Assembly: GCF_017104565.1 (NCBI RefSeq)
Contig: NZ_JAAGPD010000001.1
Coordinates: forward strand, 248,001 to 312,000
DNA: 64,000 bases
DNA from: Paraburkholderia sp. Tr-20389
Lineage (GTDB): Bacteria > Pseudomonadota > Gammaproteobacteria > Burkholderiales > Burkholderiaceae
Direction of reading: 5' to 3'
Shown: positions 36,511 to 46,023 of the stretch, in pieces
How the letters are laid out: each line of letters opens with the position of its first letter
Numbering within the stretch: the first letter of the stretch is position 1
Made by a program: the position numbers and the translations under genes
The notes under the pieces: model-generated
What the model saw: the letters and a program-made list of their open reading frames with translations, nothing else
What the model was told of the DNA's origin: nothing
Database searches by the model: none

Positions 36511-36924
36511 ATGAGCAAGGAAATCATCTACAGCGTCGACGTGCAGTTTGGCGATTGCGATCCGGCGGGCATTGTCTTCTTTCCGAACTTCTCGCGCTGG
36601 ATGGACGCAGCTTCACACCATTTCTTCAGGCAATGCGGCCTGCCCGCGTGGCATCAACTGACGGACCCGGCCGAGTGCATTGGTCCGCCGCTGCTGGAAA
36701 TTCATACGCGCTTTCTAACCTCGGCGACTCACGGCGAGAAGCTCGATATCCATACCCGCATCGAAGAGTGGCGCGGCAAGGTTTTCATTCAGAATCATCG
36801 CATCATGCGGGGCAATACGCTGATCTGCGAGGGGCAGGCGACGCGCGCGCTGTGTGTGCGGCGAGCAGACGGCGGGCTCAAGGCAGTCCCGATGCCCGAC
36901 CATATCCGTGCCGCGTGCGCCTGA
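36511..36924 (+). CDS. Acyl-CoA thioesterase, 4-hydroxybenzoyl-CoA thioesterase type
   Basis: Hot-dog-fold thioesterase of 137 residues. The signature FGDCDPAGIVFFPNFSRWMD contains the catalytic Asp of the 4HBT family. No signal peptide. The ATG at 36511 follows a GGAG about 14 bases upstream; 36481 is a longer start. In carnitine degradation a separate thioesterase of this type releases glycine betaine from betainyl-CoA, which fits the neighbours but is not proven. Confidence 0.87.
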   Translation: MSKEIIYSVDVQFGDCDPAGIVFFPNFSRWMDAASHHFFRQCGLPAWHQLTDPAECIGPPLLEIHTRFLTSATHGEKLDIHTRIEEWRGKVFIQNHRIMRGNTLICEGQATRALCVRRADGGLKAVPMPDHIRAACA

Positions 36925-36958
36925 TCCGTGATGGCATGGCTGATACAAAGGAGCTTCC

Positions 36959-37732
36959 ATGACGACCATGAATGACACGCGCGTCCTCATCACAGCAGGC
37001 GCGGGCGGAATTGGCCGCGCGATCGCGGAAGCGTTTCTCGCTGCCGGTGCCAAGGTGTTTGTCTGCGATATCGACGAGGCTGCGCTGAAGCAACTGCGCG
37101 GGCAATTGCCCGGTGTGATGACTTCGTCGTGCGATGTCGCCGATCGTGCTTCGGCCGCACGCATGATGGCCGAAGCGGTGGCGGCGCTAGGCGGCCTCGA
37201 TGTGCTCGTGAACAACGCGGGCATCGCCGGCCCCGCAGCGAGCGTCGCGGAACTGGATCCCGACGCATGGGACAGCGTGCTGCGCGTGAACCTCACCGGC
37301 ACGTTCATCGTGACGCAGCTGGCCATTCCGCATCTGAAGCAGTCTGCGGCGGGTTCGATCGTCGTGATGTCGTCGCTCGCCGGCCGCTTCGGTTATCCGA
37401 ATCGCAGCGCCTATGCCACGACGAAGTGGGGGCTCATCGGCTTCACCAAGACACTTTCTCGCGAACTGGGTGAGTTTGGCGTGCGGGTCAATGCCATCCT
37501 GCCCGGCGCAGTGGAAGGGCCACGCTTGCAGCAGGTCTTTCAGGGACGGGCATCCGTCAGCGGACGCAGCGTCGCGGACGAAGAAGCGGCGGCGCTCGCC
37601 AACCAGTCGATCAAACGCTTCGTCGATCCTGCCGATATTGCGGCGCTCGCCGTCTTTCTCGCTTCGCCGGCGGGACGTTCGATCTCCGGCCAGATGATCC
37701 CTATCGACGGGGATTCGCAGAGCGCGTCGTAA
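36959..37732 (+). CDS. Short-chain dehydrogenase/reductase (SDR)
   Basis: SDR of 257 residues with AAAGGAG just upstream of its ATG. Motifs: TAGAGGIG, CDIDEAALK (Asp favouring NAD), NNAGIAGP, a catalytic Ser in MSSLAGRFG, and YATTK. C-terminal end normal. It follows the thioesterase by 34 bases and likely shares its transcript. It resembles 3-hydroxyacyl or polyol dehydrogenases; the substrate cannot be named. Confidence 0.9.
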   Translation: MTTMNDTRVLITAGAGGIGRAIAEAFLAAGAKVFVCDIDEAALKQLRGQLPGVMTSSCDVADRASAARMMAEAVAALGGLDVLVNNAGIAGPAASVAELDPDAWDSVLRVNLTGTFIVTQLAIPHLKQSAAGSIVVMSSLAGRFGYPNRSAYATTKWGLIGFTKTLSRELGEFGVRVNAILPGAVEGPRLQQVFQGRASVSGRSVADEEAAALANQSIKRFVDPADIAALAVFLASPAGRSISGQMIPIDGDSQSAS

Positions 37733-37738
37733 AACCAT

Positions 37739-37757
37739 GACGGCCCTGGCGGCCGTC
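37739..37757 (+). terminator. Hairpin terminator after the SDR gene
   Basis: Perfect 7-bp stem GACGGCC/GGCCGTC with a 5-base loop, 6 bases after the stop codon. Confidence 0.55.
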
Positions 37758-38007
37758 TCGTCTGCCAGCCTGAAGGTCGGACCATGGCGCCCCGCGTTGC
37801 GCAGGGGCGGTCCACCTGTCACGTTCCTGATTCTTCCTCCCTCCCTTCTCCTTGTGGCCGGATCTCGAAGCCGATAGGCCCAGTCGCCCGAATTCAACGC
37901 GCGCGGCGCGAATTTCCCACGGCCGGACTTCTGTCTTCGTCGCCCAAAAGCGCACGAAAGAAATCAAACGATCACCCCAGGGTTATCCCTTATTTGCTTG
38001 CCTTTTT

Positions 38008-38042
38008 GGATTGATATATTAAATCCACGGATACAAATATCC
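38008..38042. promoter_or_regulatory. Two AT-rich palindromes upstream of the GntR gene
   Basis: GGATT (38008-38012) pairs with AATCC (38022-38026), and GGATA-CAAA-TATCC (38029-38042) is a perfect 14-base palindrome. They lie 46-80 bases before the GntR start in the AT-rich part of a 355-base gene-free stretch (37733-38087), so they are candidate autoregulatory operators. Confidence 0.4.
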
Positions 38043-38087
38043 AGTCTTACAAATAAATTTCAAACGAGTGCGACGATCCAGAACATC

Positions 38088-38759
38088 ATGGAAGACAGCG
38101 TTCATTCATTTCGTGCCGGGTTCGCGGTCACGGCGGAAGAAGAGGCATACGCCTATGTGCTGTATCGCATCCGCATGGGTACTTACCGCGCCGGCGACCG
38201 GCTGATCCCGGAAGAAATCGCGGCCGAGATCGACACGAGCCGCATGCCTGTGCGCGAAGCATTCCGCAGACTCGCGAGCGAGGGGCTCGTGGTCATCCGG
38301 CCAAATCGCGGGGCGATCGTTCGTGGACTCGATGCCGACGAAATGGAAGAGGTCTTCTGCATGCGCGGCGCGCTCGAAGGTCTGGCGGCGAAAATGGCGT
38401 TGCCGCGAATCACGCCGGTGCATATCGGCGAACTCACCCGCCTGCTCGACGTGATGGAGAGCCACGAGCAGGATGCGCACCAATGGGTGAGCGCGCATCG
38501 CAACTTCCATGAATACCTGTGCCAGTTGAGCGGCCGCAAGCGCCTTGTCGCGCAGATTGCCGGACTGCACACCGTCGTCGAACCCCATATGCGTCTCTGG
38601 TTGCAACTCGCGGAGAAGCAAATGACTTCGCGCGACGACCATACGACGATCATCGACGCCATCAAGAGCGGCGATCCGGCTGCCGTCGAAACGACAGTGC
38701 GGGAGCACATCGAAGCGACCGTGCCGGCGTTGCGTCAGTGGATGAAGTCGGCCCGCTAG
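38088..38759 (+). CDS. GntR/FadR family transcriptional regulator
   Basis: Regulator of 223 residues. The winged helix at 15-80 has IPEEIAAEIDTSRMPVREAF. The FCD domain that follows has RGALEGLAAKMAL, HRNFHEYLCQLSGR and DDHTTIIDAI, with His and Asp metal ligands kept. The ATG at 38088 is internal to a longer frame with no homology upstream. It precedes the ABC/aminotransferase/GGT/ureohydrolase cluster on the same strand and is its likely regulator. Confidence 0.88.
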   Translation: MEDSVHSFRAGFAVTAEEEAYAYVLYRIRMGTYRAGDRLIPEEIAAEIDTSRMPVREAFRRLASEGLVVIRPNRGAIVRGLDADEMEEVFCMRGALEGLAAKMALPRITPVHIGELTRLLDVMESHEQDAHQWVSAHRNFHEYLCQLSGRKRLVAQIAGLHTVVEPHMRLWLQLAEKQMTSRDDHTTIIDAIKSGDPAAVETTVREHIEATVPALRQWMKSAR

Positions 38760-38874
38760 AAGGACGCGCCGCGAAGCGAACGGCGAATATTTATTGTCAT
38801 TAGTAGTACGTATATAAAAGAGTGCGACGGAAGAAAAGGTCGCACATGATCACATCAACCCATTGAGCCTCGAC

Positions 38875-39669
38875 ATGAAACGACTCGCAAAGAATCTTCT
38901 GGGACTGGCCTTCTGTGTTCTTGCCTTGAATGCCCATGCGAAGGAATGGAAAGACATTCGCATCGGCTATGAAGGTGCGTATCCCCCGTTCTCGTCGATC
39001 CAGCCAGACGGCAAGCCGGTAGGTTTCGATATCGACATGATCCACGCGCTGTGTACGCAAATGCACGCGAACTGTACGCTGGTGCAGATCAACTGGGACG
39101 GCCTGATTCCCGCGTTGCAGGCGGAGAAGATCGACGCGATCGTCGCGTCCGTCGCGATTACGGCAGAGCGCAAACAGAAGGTCGACTTCACGGAGAAGTA
39201 CTACAACTCGCCGCGCAGGCTGATCGCGTCGAAGAACAGTCCGATAAAAGACGCGACGCCCGCCGAACTGAAGGGCAAACGCGTCGGTGTGCAGCGAGGC
39301 ACGCTGGCCGACAAATATGCGAGCGCGTACTGGTCGCAGAGCGGCGTGCAGGTCGTGCGTTATGCGACGCAGGACGAGGCCTATATGGACCTTCGCTCCG
39401 GGCGTCTCGATGCCGGCTTGCAGGATGCGACGGCCGCCTATAGCGCGTTCCTGACCAAGCCGGAAGGCGCGAACTTCAAGTTCGTGGGCCAGCCGATACT
39501 TGGCAGCACGCCGGAACAGAAGGCGCTGCTCGGCGAGGGCTATGGCATCCCCATCCGCAAAGGCGACGACGATCTGAAGCAGCAGTTCAATCACGCGATC
39601 GAAGCGATCCGCGCGAACGGCACCTATCAGTCGATCGAGAAGAAGTACTTCGACTTCGACATCTACTGA
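38875..39669 (+). CDS. Polar amino-acid ABC transporter substrate-binding protein (HisJ/ArgT-like)
   Basis: Periplasmic binding protein of 264 residues. Sec signal: MKRLAKNLLGLAFCVLALNAHA. The SBP_bac_3 fold starts IRIGYEGAYPPFS, with GFDIDMIHAL, AIVASVAITAERKQKVDFTEKYY, VGVQRGTLADKYA and a C-terminal YFDFDIY. It is closest in pattern to lysine/arginine/ornithine and octopine binders. It delivers ligand to the two permeases immediately downstream. Confidence 0.92.
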   Translation: MKRLAKNLLGLAFCVLALNAHAKEWKDIRIGYEGAYPPFSSIQPDGKPVGFDIDMIHALCTQMHANCTLVQINWDGLIPALQAEKIDAIVASVAITAERKQKVDFTEKYYNSPRRLIASKNSPIKDATPAELKGKRVGVQRGTLADKYASAYWSQSGVQVVRYATQDEAYMDLRSGRLDAGLQDATAAYSAFLTKPEGANFKFVGQPILGSTPEQKALLGEGYGIPIRKGDDDLKQQFNHAIEAIRANGTYQSIEKKYFDFDIY

Positions 39670-39737
39670 TATCGCCGGCGATCTGCTGCAAGCATTCCTG
39701 CATCGCGGCCTTCCATTACGCATTCACAGGCGGAATC

Positions 39738-40436
39738 ATGCTCGAACTTCAGCGGTACTTCCCCGCGCTTTTGCAGGGCGCCGGGATCACGCTCATCCTC
39801 GCTGTTCTCTCCGTGGTACTCGCGGTATGCCTGGGGATGATCGGCGCGGTGGCCAAGCTCTACGGTTCGCGTCCTGTCGTGTCGATGGCGTCTGCCTATA
39901 CCACGCTCATTCGCGGCGTGCCTGAGTTCGTGATGATGCTGCTGGTGTTTTACGGCGGGCAACTGATCCTCAATCAGCTGGCATCGCTGCTGGGCTTTCA
40001 TGCGCCGGATGTCGACGCTTTTGTTGCGGCCGTGCTGACTATCGGCTTCATCTTCGGCGCCTATTACACGGAGACCTTCCGCGGCGCGATTCTCAGCGTG
40101 CCGCGTGGCCAGATGGAGGCGGCGCGTGCGTACGGCTTCTCGGGCTGGCTCGCATTCCGTCGCATCCTGTTCCCGCAGATGATGCGGCTGGCGCTCCCGG
40201 CTGCCGTCAACAACTGGCTGGTGCTGCTCAAGGCAACGGCGATTGCTTCGCTGATCGGACTGCACGATGTGATGTTCATCGCCGACCAGGCCGGCCGCAC
40301 GACGCAGACGCCAATGACGTTCTATCTGGCCGCCTGTGTCGTGTATCTCCTGGTCACCTCGGGCTCGACAGCCTGTCTTGCCCGGGCGCGCACATATCTG
40401 CACCGGGGCGTTCGCGAAGGGAGTCTGCACCGATGA
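39738..40436 (+). CDS. Amino-acid ABC transporter permease, HisQ type
   Basis: Permease of 232 residues with five or six helices. The motif TLIRGVPEFVMMLLVFYGG and the EAA loop AARAYGFSGWLAFRRILFP are typical of HisQ/OccQ. It overlaps the next permease by 4 bases. Confidence 0.9.
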   Translation: MLELQRYFPALLQGAGITLILAVLSVVLAVCLGMIGAVAKLYGSRPVVSMASAYTTLIRGVPEFVMMLLVFYGGQLILNQLASLLGFHAPDVDAFVAAVLTIGFIFGAYYTETFRGAILSVPRGQMEAARAYGFSGWLAFRRILFPQMMRLALPAAVNNWLVLLKATAIASLIGLHDVMFIADQAGRTTQTPMTFYLAACVVYLLVTSGSTACLARARTYLHRGVREGSLHR

Positions 40437-41158
40437 CATACGAACAATTCGGCCAACTGTTTGCTTCGTACGCGGGCGGTCTGTGGGTGACGGTGCAGCT
40501 CACGGTTCTGTCTCTCTCGCTCGGCTTGCTGATCGCGATTCCGCTCGCCGTGCTGCGTGTGTCACCGAACCGTTTTGTGAGCGGGCCGGTTGCGGTCTAC
40601 ACATGGTTCATGCGGGGCACGCCGCTGCTCGCGCAACTGATGATCGTGTACTACGGATTCGGCCAGTTTCAGTGGATGCAGGACGCCTGGCAGCGCGGCA
40701 ATCCTGTTCTGTCTCTACTGCGCGATCCGTACTGGTGCGCGCTGATTGCCCTGACGGCGAACACGTGCGCATACACGACGGAGATTCTTGCAGGCGCACT
40801 GCGCGCGACACCTTATGGCGAGATCGAAGCCGCACAGGCCTACGGCATGAGCCGGACCATGGCGTGGCGACGGATTCTTCTGCCTTCCGCGCTGCGCCGC
40901 TTCATTCCTGCGTACAGCAACGAAGTGATCCTGATGCTGCACGGCACCTCGATCGTGAGCGCGATCACGATCGTCGATCTGACGGGCGTTGCGCGCGATT
41001 TCTATGCGAATTATTACGCGCCGTTCGAGGCATTCATTTCTGTCGGAACTGTCTATTTCGGGCTGACGACGATCATCACGTTCCTCGTGCGACTCACCGA
41101 GCGCAGATACCTGGTTTATCTGCGTCCCCAGAACTTTGCCACTCTCGCTAAAGGCTAA
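40433..41158 (+). CDS. Amino-acid ABC transporter permease, HisM type
   Basis: Permease of 241 residues. It has [19 protein letters not shown] and the EAA loop [21 protein letters not shown], as in HisM/OccM. It pairs with the upstream permease in the membrane. The ATPase gene starts 10 bases after its stop. Confidence 0.9.
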   Translation: MTYEQFGQLFASYAGGLWVTVQLTVLSLSLGLLIAIPLAVLRVSPNRFVSGPVAVYTWFMRGTPLLAQLMIVYYGFGQFQWMQDAWQRGNPVLSLLRDPYWCALIALTANTCAYTTEILAGALRATPYGEIEAAQAYGMSRTMAWRRILLPSALRRFIPAYSNEVILMLHGTSIVSAITIVDLTGVARDFYANYYAPFEAFISVGTVYFGLTTIITFLVRLTERRYLVYLRPQNFATLAKG

Positions 41159-41168
41159 AGCACGTCAC

Positions 41169-41933
41169 ATGAATGCATTGACTGTCGAAAATCTGCACAA
41201 ACGATACGGCGACAACGAAGTGCTCAAGGGCGTTTCGCTGTCGGCGAAAAGAGGCGACGTGATCAGCATGATCGGCTCGTCGGGTTCCGGCAAGAGCACG
41301 TTTCTGCGCTGCATCAACTTCCTCGAATCGCCGTCATCGGGCCGCGTGAGCCTGAACGGCAGCGAAGTGCGCACGTCGACCAGCGGAAGCGGTGAAATCC
41401 GCATCAGCGATCCCGCCCAGTTGCGGCAGATGCGGACCCAACTCGCGATGGTCTTCCAGCACTTCAACCTTTGGGCGCATATGACCGTGCTGGAAAACGT
41501 CATGGAAGCGCCGAGGCACGTGTTGAAGCTGACGAGAGCGGAGGCCGCGGAGCGTGCCCGGCGCTATCTGGAGCAGGTCGGCATGACCCGCTTCGCGAAC
41601 GCCTACCCGTCGCATCTGTCGGGCGGACAGCAGCAGCGGGTAGCCATTGCGCGGGCACTTGCGATGGAGCCGGAAGCCTTGCTCTTCGATGAGCCCACGT
41701 CGGCGCTGGATCCCGAACTCGTCGGCGATGTGCTCAAGGTGATGCGCGATCTCGCGGAAGAAGGCCGCACGATGATCGTCGTGACGCACGAAATGGGCTT
41801 TGCGCGCGAGGTATCCAATCATGTGGTCTTTCTTCATCAAGGTGTGGTCGAGGAAGAAGGGCACCCACGGGACGTGCTGAAAGCGCCGAAGAGCGAGCGG
41901 CTTCAGCGCTTTCTGTCCGGGGCGATGAAATAG
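41169..41933 (+). CDS. Amino-acid ABC transporter ATP-binding protein, HisP type
   Basis: ATPase of 254 residues. Walker A is [10 protein letters not shown], the signature is [15 protein letters not shown], Walker B is [12 protein letters not shown] and the switch is VTHEMGFA. It has the HisP-type insertion of basic and polar residues ([12 protein letters not shown]). It completes a four-gene polar amino-acid importer. Confidence 0.93.
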   Translation: MNALTVENLHKRYGDNEVLKGVSLSAKRGDVISMIGSSGSGKSTFLRCINFLESPSSGRVSLNGSEVRTSTSGSGEIRISDPAQLRQMRTQLAMVFQHFNLWAHMTVLENVMEAPRHVLKLTRAEAAERARRYLEQVGMTRFANAYPSHLSGGQQQRVAIARALAMEPEALLFDEPTSALDPELVGDVLKVMRDLAEEGRTMIVVTHEMGFAREVSNHVVFLHQGVVEEEGHPRDVLKAPKSERLQRFLSGAMK

Positions 41934-41990
41934 TCCGCTTACCGCACGACGAGAACATCAACGTGGAAGAGACGAACAAGGAATAAACCC

Positions 41991-43361
41991 ATGCAAAACC
42001 TGAAACAGAACGACATCGAACATTATCTTCATCCGTACACCAATCTCAGCCTTCATCGCGAAGTCGGTCCGATGGTGATCGAGCGAGGCGAGGGCGTGTA
42101 CGTCTACGATGCAGAGGGCAAGCGATACATCGAAGGACTCGGCGGACTGTTCTGCGCATCGCTCGGCTTCAGCGAAAGCCGGCTCGCGGATGCCGCCGAC
42201 AGGCAGATGAGAAAGCTGCCGTTCTATCACGCGTTCGGCCATAAATCGTCGGAACCTTCCATCCGGCTCGCGGAGAAGCTGATTTCGATGGCGCCTGTGC
42301 CGATGTCGAAAGTGTTCTTCGCGAACTCCGGTTCCGAAGCCAACGACACCGCCGTCAAGCTGATCTGGTATTTCAACAATGCAACCGGCCGGCCGCAGAA
42401 GAAGAAAATCATTTCGCGCACGCGCGCTTACCACGGCGTAACGGTGGCATCGGCGAGTCTCACGGGCTTGCCGAACAATCATCGCGACTTCGATCTGCCT
42501 ATCGACCGGATTCTGCACACCGACTGCCCTCACTTCTACCGTTACGGTCTGCCGGGCGAGAGCGAAGAGCAGTTTGCGACGCGCTGTGCCGAATCGCTGG
42601 AACGCCTGATTCTCGAAGAGGGTGCCGACACCATCGCGGCATTCTTTGCCGAGCCCATCATGGCGTCAGGCGGCGTGATCGTTCCGCCTGCCACCTACAT
42701 GGAGAAGATACAGGCGGTGCTGAAGCGGTATGACATTCTGCTCGTCGCCGACGAAGTCATCTGCGGTTTCGGCCGCACGGGGAACATGTGGGGCTCGCAG
42801 ACCTACGGCATGCAGCCCGACATGATCACGATGGCCAAGCAGCTGTCGGCAGGCTATCTGCCGATCTCGGCGCTGATGGTCAACGAGCGGATCTACAAAG
42901 GTCTCGTAACGGAAAGCGAGAAGATCGGCACGTTCGGGCACGGCTTCACGTATAGCGGTCATCCCGTGTGCGCAGCCGTCGCGCTGGAGACGCTGAAGAT
43001 CTATGAGGAAGACGGGATTCTCGAACACGTGCGAGCCGTCACCCCGCATTTCCAGGAGCGTGTGGCGGAACTCGGCCGACATCCCCTCGTCGGCGAAGCG
43101 CGCGGCGCGGGTCTGCTCGCGGCTGTCGAGCTGGTCGCGGACAAAGAGAGCAAGGAACCCTTCCCGCCGTCGGAAGCCGTGGCCGCTTATGCCGGCACGC
43201 GGGCCTTGTCGCACGGACTGATTACGCGCGCGTTGGGCGATACCGTCAATTTCTGCCCGCCGCTGATCGTGTCTCACGCGCAGATCGACGAAATCTTCGA
43301 CGCCGCGAAGCGCGCGCTCGACGACACACTCGCATGGCGCAAAGCGCTGCACGTCAATTGA
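41991..43361 (+). CDS. Class III PLP-dependent aminotransferase
   Basis: Aminotransferase of 456 residues, beta-alanine/omega-amino acid:pyruvate or putrescine type. It has FANSGSEANDTAVKL for phosphate binding, the PLP Asp in LLVADEVICGFGRTG, and the Schiff-base Lys in ITMAKQLSAGYLPI. It lies 57 bases after the ABC ATPase. In context it could transaminate a diamine, 4-aminobutyrate or a guanidino-amine derived from the imported compound. Confidence 0.92.
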   Translation: MQNLKQNDIEHYLHPYTNLSLHREVGPMVIERGEGVYVYDAEGKRYIEGLGGLFCASLGFSESRLADAADRQMRKLPFYHAFGHKSSEPSIRLAEKLISMAPVPMSKVFFANSGSEANDTAVKLIWYFNNATGRPQKKKIISRTRAYHGVTVASASLTGLPNNHRDFDLPIDRILHTDCPHFYRYGLPGESEEQFATRCAESLERLILEEGADTIAAFFAEPIMASGGVIVPPATYMEKIQAVLKRYDILLVADEVICGFGRTGNMWGSQTYGMQPDMITMAKQLSAGYLPISALMVNERIYKGLVTESEKIGTFGHGFTYSGHPVCAAVALETLKIYEEDGILEHVRAVTPHFQERVAELGRHPLVGEARGAGLLAAVELVADKESKEPFPPSEAVAAYAGTRALSHGLITRALGDTVNFCPPLIVSHAQIDEIFDAAKRALDDTLAWRKALHVN

Positions 43362-43378
43362 TGGAACGGGGATACAGC

Positions 43379-44971
43379 ATGAGAGATTTCGAGCAACCGG
43401 GACGGTCGCTGGTGATGTCGAAAGACGGCATGGCGGCGACGTCGCATCCCGCTTCGACGCTCGCCGCAGTGAAGATTCTGGAGGCGGGCGGCAATGCGAT
43501 GGATGCGGCGATTGCCGCGTGCGCGGTGCAGTGCGTGGTCGAGCCAGGTTCGACGGGAATAGGCGGCGACTGCTTCGCGCTGTATTCGCGCGGCGGCAGC
43601 GACGATATCGTCGCCTTCAATGGTTCCGGCTGGGCCCCGCAGGCAGCCAGTGTGCCGATGCTTGCGTCGATGGGCGTGTCATCGATCGAGCGTCATTCGC
43701 CCCATGCCGTCACGGTGCCGGGCGCCGTCGATGCATGGGCGACCCTCGCACGCGATCACGGTTCGATGCCGTTCAAGTCGCTGTTCGCGTCGGCGATCAG
43801 GCTCGCCAGCGAAGGCTATGCCGTGGCGCCGCGCGCGGCAGCGGACTGGGCGCATCAGGCCGTCTTGCTGCGGCTGGACAAGACGAGCCGTGAGCAGATG
43901 CTGATCGACGGCGCGTCGCCTGCTGCGGGCACGCTGCACCGGCAGCCGTTGCTCGCGAAGTCGTTGATGGCCATTGCCGAAGCGGGACCGCGTGTGTTCT
44001 ACGAAGGCTTCATCGCGGAGGATATCGTCGCGTGTTTGAAGAGCAAGGGCGGCCTGCATACGCTCGACGACTTCGCACAGTATCGCGGCGAGTACGTGAA
44101 GCCCATCAAGGCGAGCTTCCGCGGCTACGACGTGCACGAGTGTCCGCCGAACGGGCAGGGCATCATCGCACTGCTGATCCTCAAGATACTCGAGGGATTC
44201 GATGCAAGCGACGATCCGCTGGGCGCCGACCGCCTTCATCGCGAGATCGAAGCGACGCGGCTAGCGTATTCGATCCGCGATGCGCTGCTCGGCGATCCGC
44301 GCGGCCAGCCGCTCGATATCGACCGGCTGCTGTCGGACGCAAACGTGTCGAAGCTGCGCGCGCGAATCTCGCTCGACCGCGCGATGTCCGACGTCCCCAC
44401 GTATCGTCCCGCCGATCACAAGGACACCGTCTATATCTGCGTCGTCGACAAGGACCGCAATTGCGCGAGCTTCATCAACTCGCTGTTTCATCCATTCGGC
44501 AGCGGCATCATGGCGCCGCATAGTGGCGTGATGCTGCACAACCGAGGCCAGAGCTTTTCCGTCGAAGAGGGGCATCCAAATGCGATCGCGCCGCACGCGC
44601 GACCGATGCATACCATCATTCCCGGCATGGTCACGAAAGACGGAAAAGTCCAGATGACCTTCGGCGTGATGGGCGGCCACTATCAGGCAATGGGGCACGC
44701 GCATTTTCTGTCGAAGGTGCTGGACTACGGGCTGGACATGCAATCGGCGATCTCGCTGCCGCGCGTGTTCCCGCAACCTGGCACGGGTGTCGTCGAAGCG
44801 GAATCGACTTTGCCGCAAGCGACGCGCGACGAGCTGACCCGACGTGGCTTCAACCTCGTGCCGCCCAACTGGGCTATCGGCGGCGCGCAGGCGATCTCGA
44901 TCGATTGGGAACGCGGCACGCTCACCGGCGCGTCGGATCATCGCAAAGACGGCTGCGCACTCGGCATTTGA
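43379..44971 (+). CDS. Gamma-glutamyltransferase family protein (Ntn hydrolase)
   Basis: Protein of 530 residues without a signal peptide, so probably cytosolic, unlike periplasmic GGT. It has AAVKILEAGGNAMDAAIA and PGSTGIGGDCFALY in the large-subunit part. The expected autocleavage nucleophile Thr is at about 350 (HKDTVYICVVD), followed by GSGIMAPHSGVMLHNRG. GGRAM-type relatives cleave gamma-glutamyl amides. The start at 43379 has GGGGA upstream; 43361 is an alternative overlapping the aminotransferase stop. It could deprotect a gamma-glutamylated amine in this pathway. Confidence 0.88.
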   Translation: MRDFEQPGRSLVMSKDGMAATSHPASTLAAVKILEAGGNAMDAAIAACAVQCVVEPGSTGIGGDCFALYSRGGSDDIVAFNGSGWAPQAASVPMLASMGVSSIERHSPHAVTVPGAVDAWATLARDHGSMPFKSLFASAIRLASEGYAVAPRAAADWAHQAVLLRLDKTSREQMLIDGASPAAGTLHRQPLLAKSLMAIAEAGPRVFYEGFIAEDIVACLKSKGGLHTLDDFAQYRGEYVKPIKASFRGYDVHECPPNGQGIIALLILKILEGFDASDDPLGADRLHREIEATRLAYSIRDALLGDPRGQPLDIDRLLSDANVSKLRARISLDRAMSDVPTYRPADHKDTVYICVVDKDRNCASFINSLFHPFGSGIMAPHSGVMLHNRGQSFSVEEGHPNAIAPHARPMHTIIPGMVTKDGKVQMTFGVMGGHYQAMGHAHFLSKVLDYGLDMQSAISLPRVFPQPGTGVVEAESTLPQATRDELTRRGFNLVPPNWAIGGAQAISIDWERGTLTGASDHRKDGCALGI

Positions 44972-45003
44972 CGCACTCACATCGACCACACGTACGGATC
45001 GAC

Positions 45004-45981
45004 ATGGACAAACGCGAAGTCATACGCGGCGATGGTGCGATCCGTCGCGAATCGCCCTACGGGTCGTCGAAGGAAAACACCTATGCGGGTGTCGTTTCCT
45101 TCATGAGGCGTCTTTATACAAAAGATCTTTCAGGTATCGATCTGGCCATCACGGGCGTGCCGCTCGATATCGCCACGACCAACCGGCCCGGCGCGCGTCT
45201 CGGTCCTCGCGCAATACGTGCGGCGAGCAGCCAGCTCGGCGTGCTGCTGCCGTATCCGTGGGGGATCAATCCGTTCGACGACTATGCCGTGATCGACTAC
45301 GGCGATTGCTGGCTCGACGTGCACAATCCGTCGACGGTGAAGGAGACGATCGTCGAACACGCGCGCACTATCCTGTCCTCAGGCGCGAAGATGTTGACGC
45401 TGGGCGGCGATCACTACGTCAGTTACCCGTTGCTGGTCGCGCATGCCGAGAAGTATGGCAAGCCGTTATCGTTGATCCACTTCGACGCGCATTGCGATAC
45501 GTGGCCAGACGACCAGCCTGACAGCCTCAATCACGGTTCGATGTTCTACAAGGCCGTGAAAGAAGGCCTGATCGACCCGCAGCGGTCCGTGCAGATCGGC
45601 ATCCGCACATGGAACGACGACTTCATGGGTTTCCATGTGCTGGACGCGCCGTGGGTGCACGAGCATGGCGTGAAGGCGACGGTCGAACGCATCGTGTCGA
45701 TCGTCGGCGATCGTCCAACCTACTTCACGTTCGATGTGGACGGGCTCGACCCCGCGTTTGCACCCGGAACGGGAACGCCGGTTCCGGGCGGTCTTTCGAC
45801 GGCTCAAGCGTTTTCGATCATCCGTGGGCTGGGCGACATCGACCTGATCGGCGCGGACGTCGTCGAGGTCGCGCCGGCGTACGACCACGCGGATATCACG
45901 GCGCTGGCGGCCGCGCACGTGGCGAGCGAACTGGTCTGCCTGTTCCGGCACCGCGCAACGAGCAGAAGATCTGCGCGATGA
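45004..45981 (+). CDS. Ureohydrolase (agmatinase/guanidino-acid hydrolase family)
   Basis: Binuclear manganese hydrolase of 325 residues. Metal ligands: GGDH (H137), DAHCD (D161, H163, D165) and DVDGLDP at about 244-250, plus E in VVEVAP. Family members release urea from agmatine, guanidinobutyrate, guanidinopropionate or arginine; the specificity loop does not settle which. Last gene of the importer/aminotransferase/GGT run. Confidence 0.9.
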   Translation: MDKREVIRGDGAIRRESPYGSSKENTYAGVVSFMRRLYTKDLSGIDLAITGVPLDIATTNRPGARLGPRAIRAASSQLGVLLPYPWGINPFDDYAVIDYGDCWLDVHNPSTVKETIVEHARTILSSGAKMLTLGGDHYVSYPLLVAHAEKYGKPLSLIHFDAHCDTWPDDQPDSLNHGSMFYKAVKEGLIDPQRSVQIGIRTWNDDFMGFHVLDAPWVHEHGVKATVERIVSIVGDRPTYFTFDVDGLDPAFAPGTGTPVPGGLSTAQAFSIIRGLGDIDLIGADVVEVAPAYDHADITALAAAHVASELVCLFRHRATSRRSAR

Positions 45982-46023
45982 ACATGCATCGAGCACGCAC
46001 ATTTACAAACGGAGTTCGATCGC

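Noticed and set aside
44261-44989. Minus-strand 242-codon ORF opposite the GGT gene
   Set aside because: Antisense to conserved GGT motifs and Arg-rich; a shadow frame.
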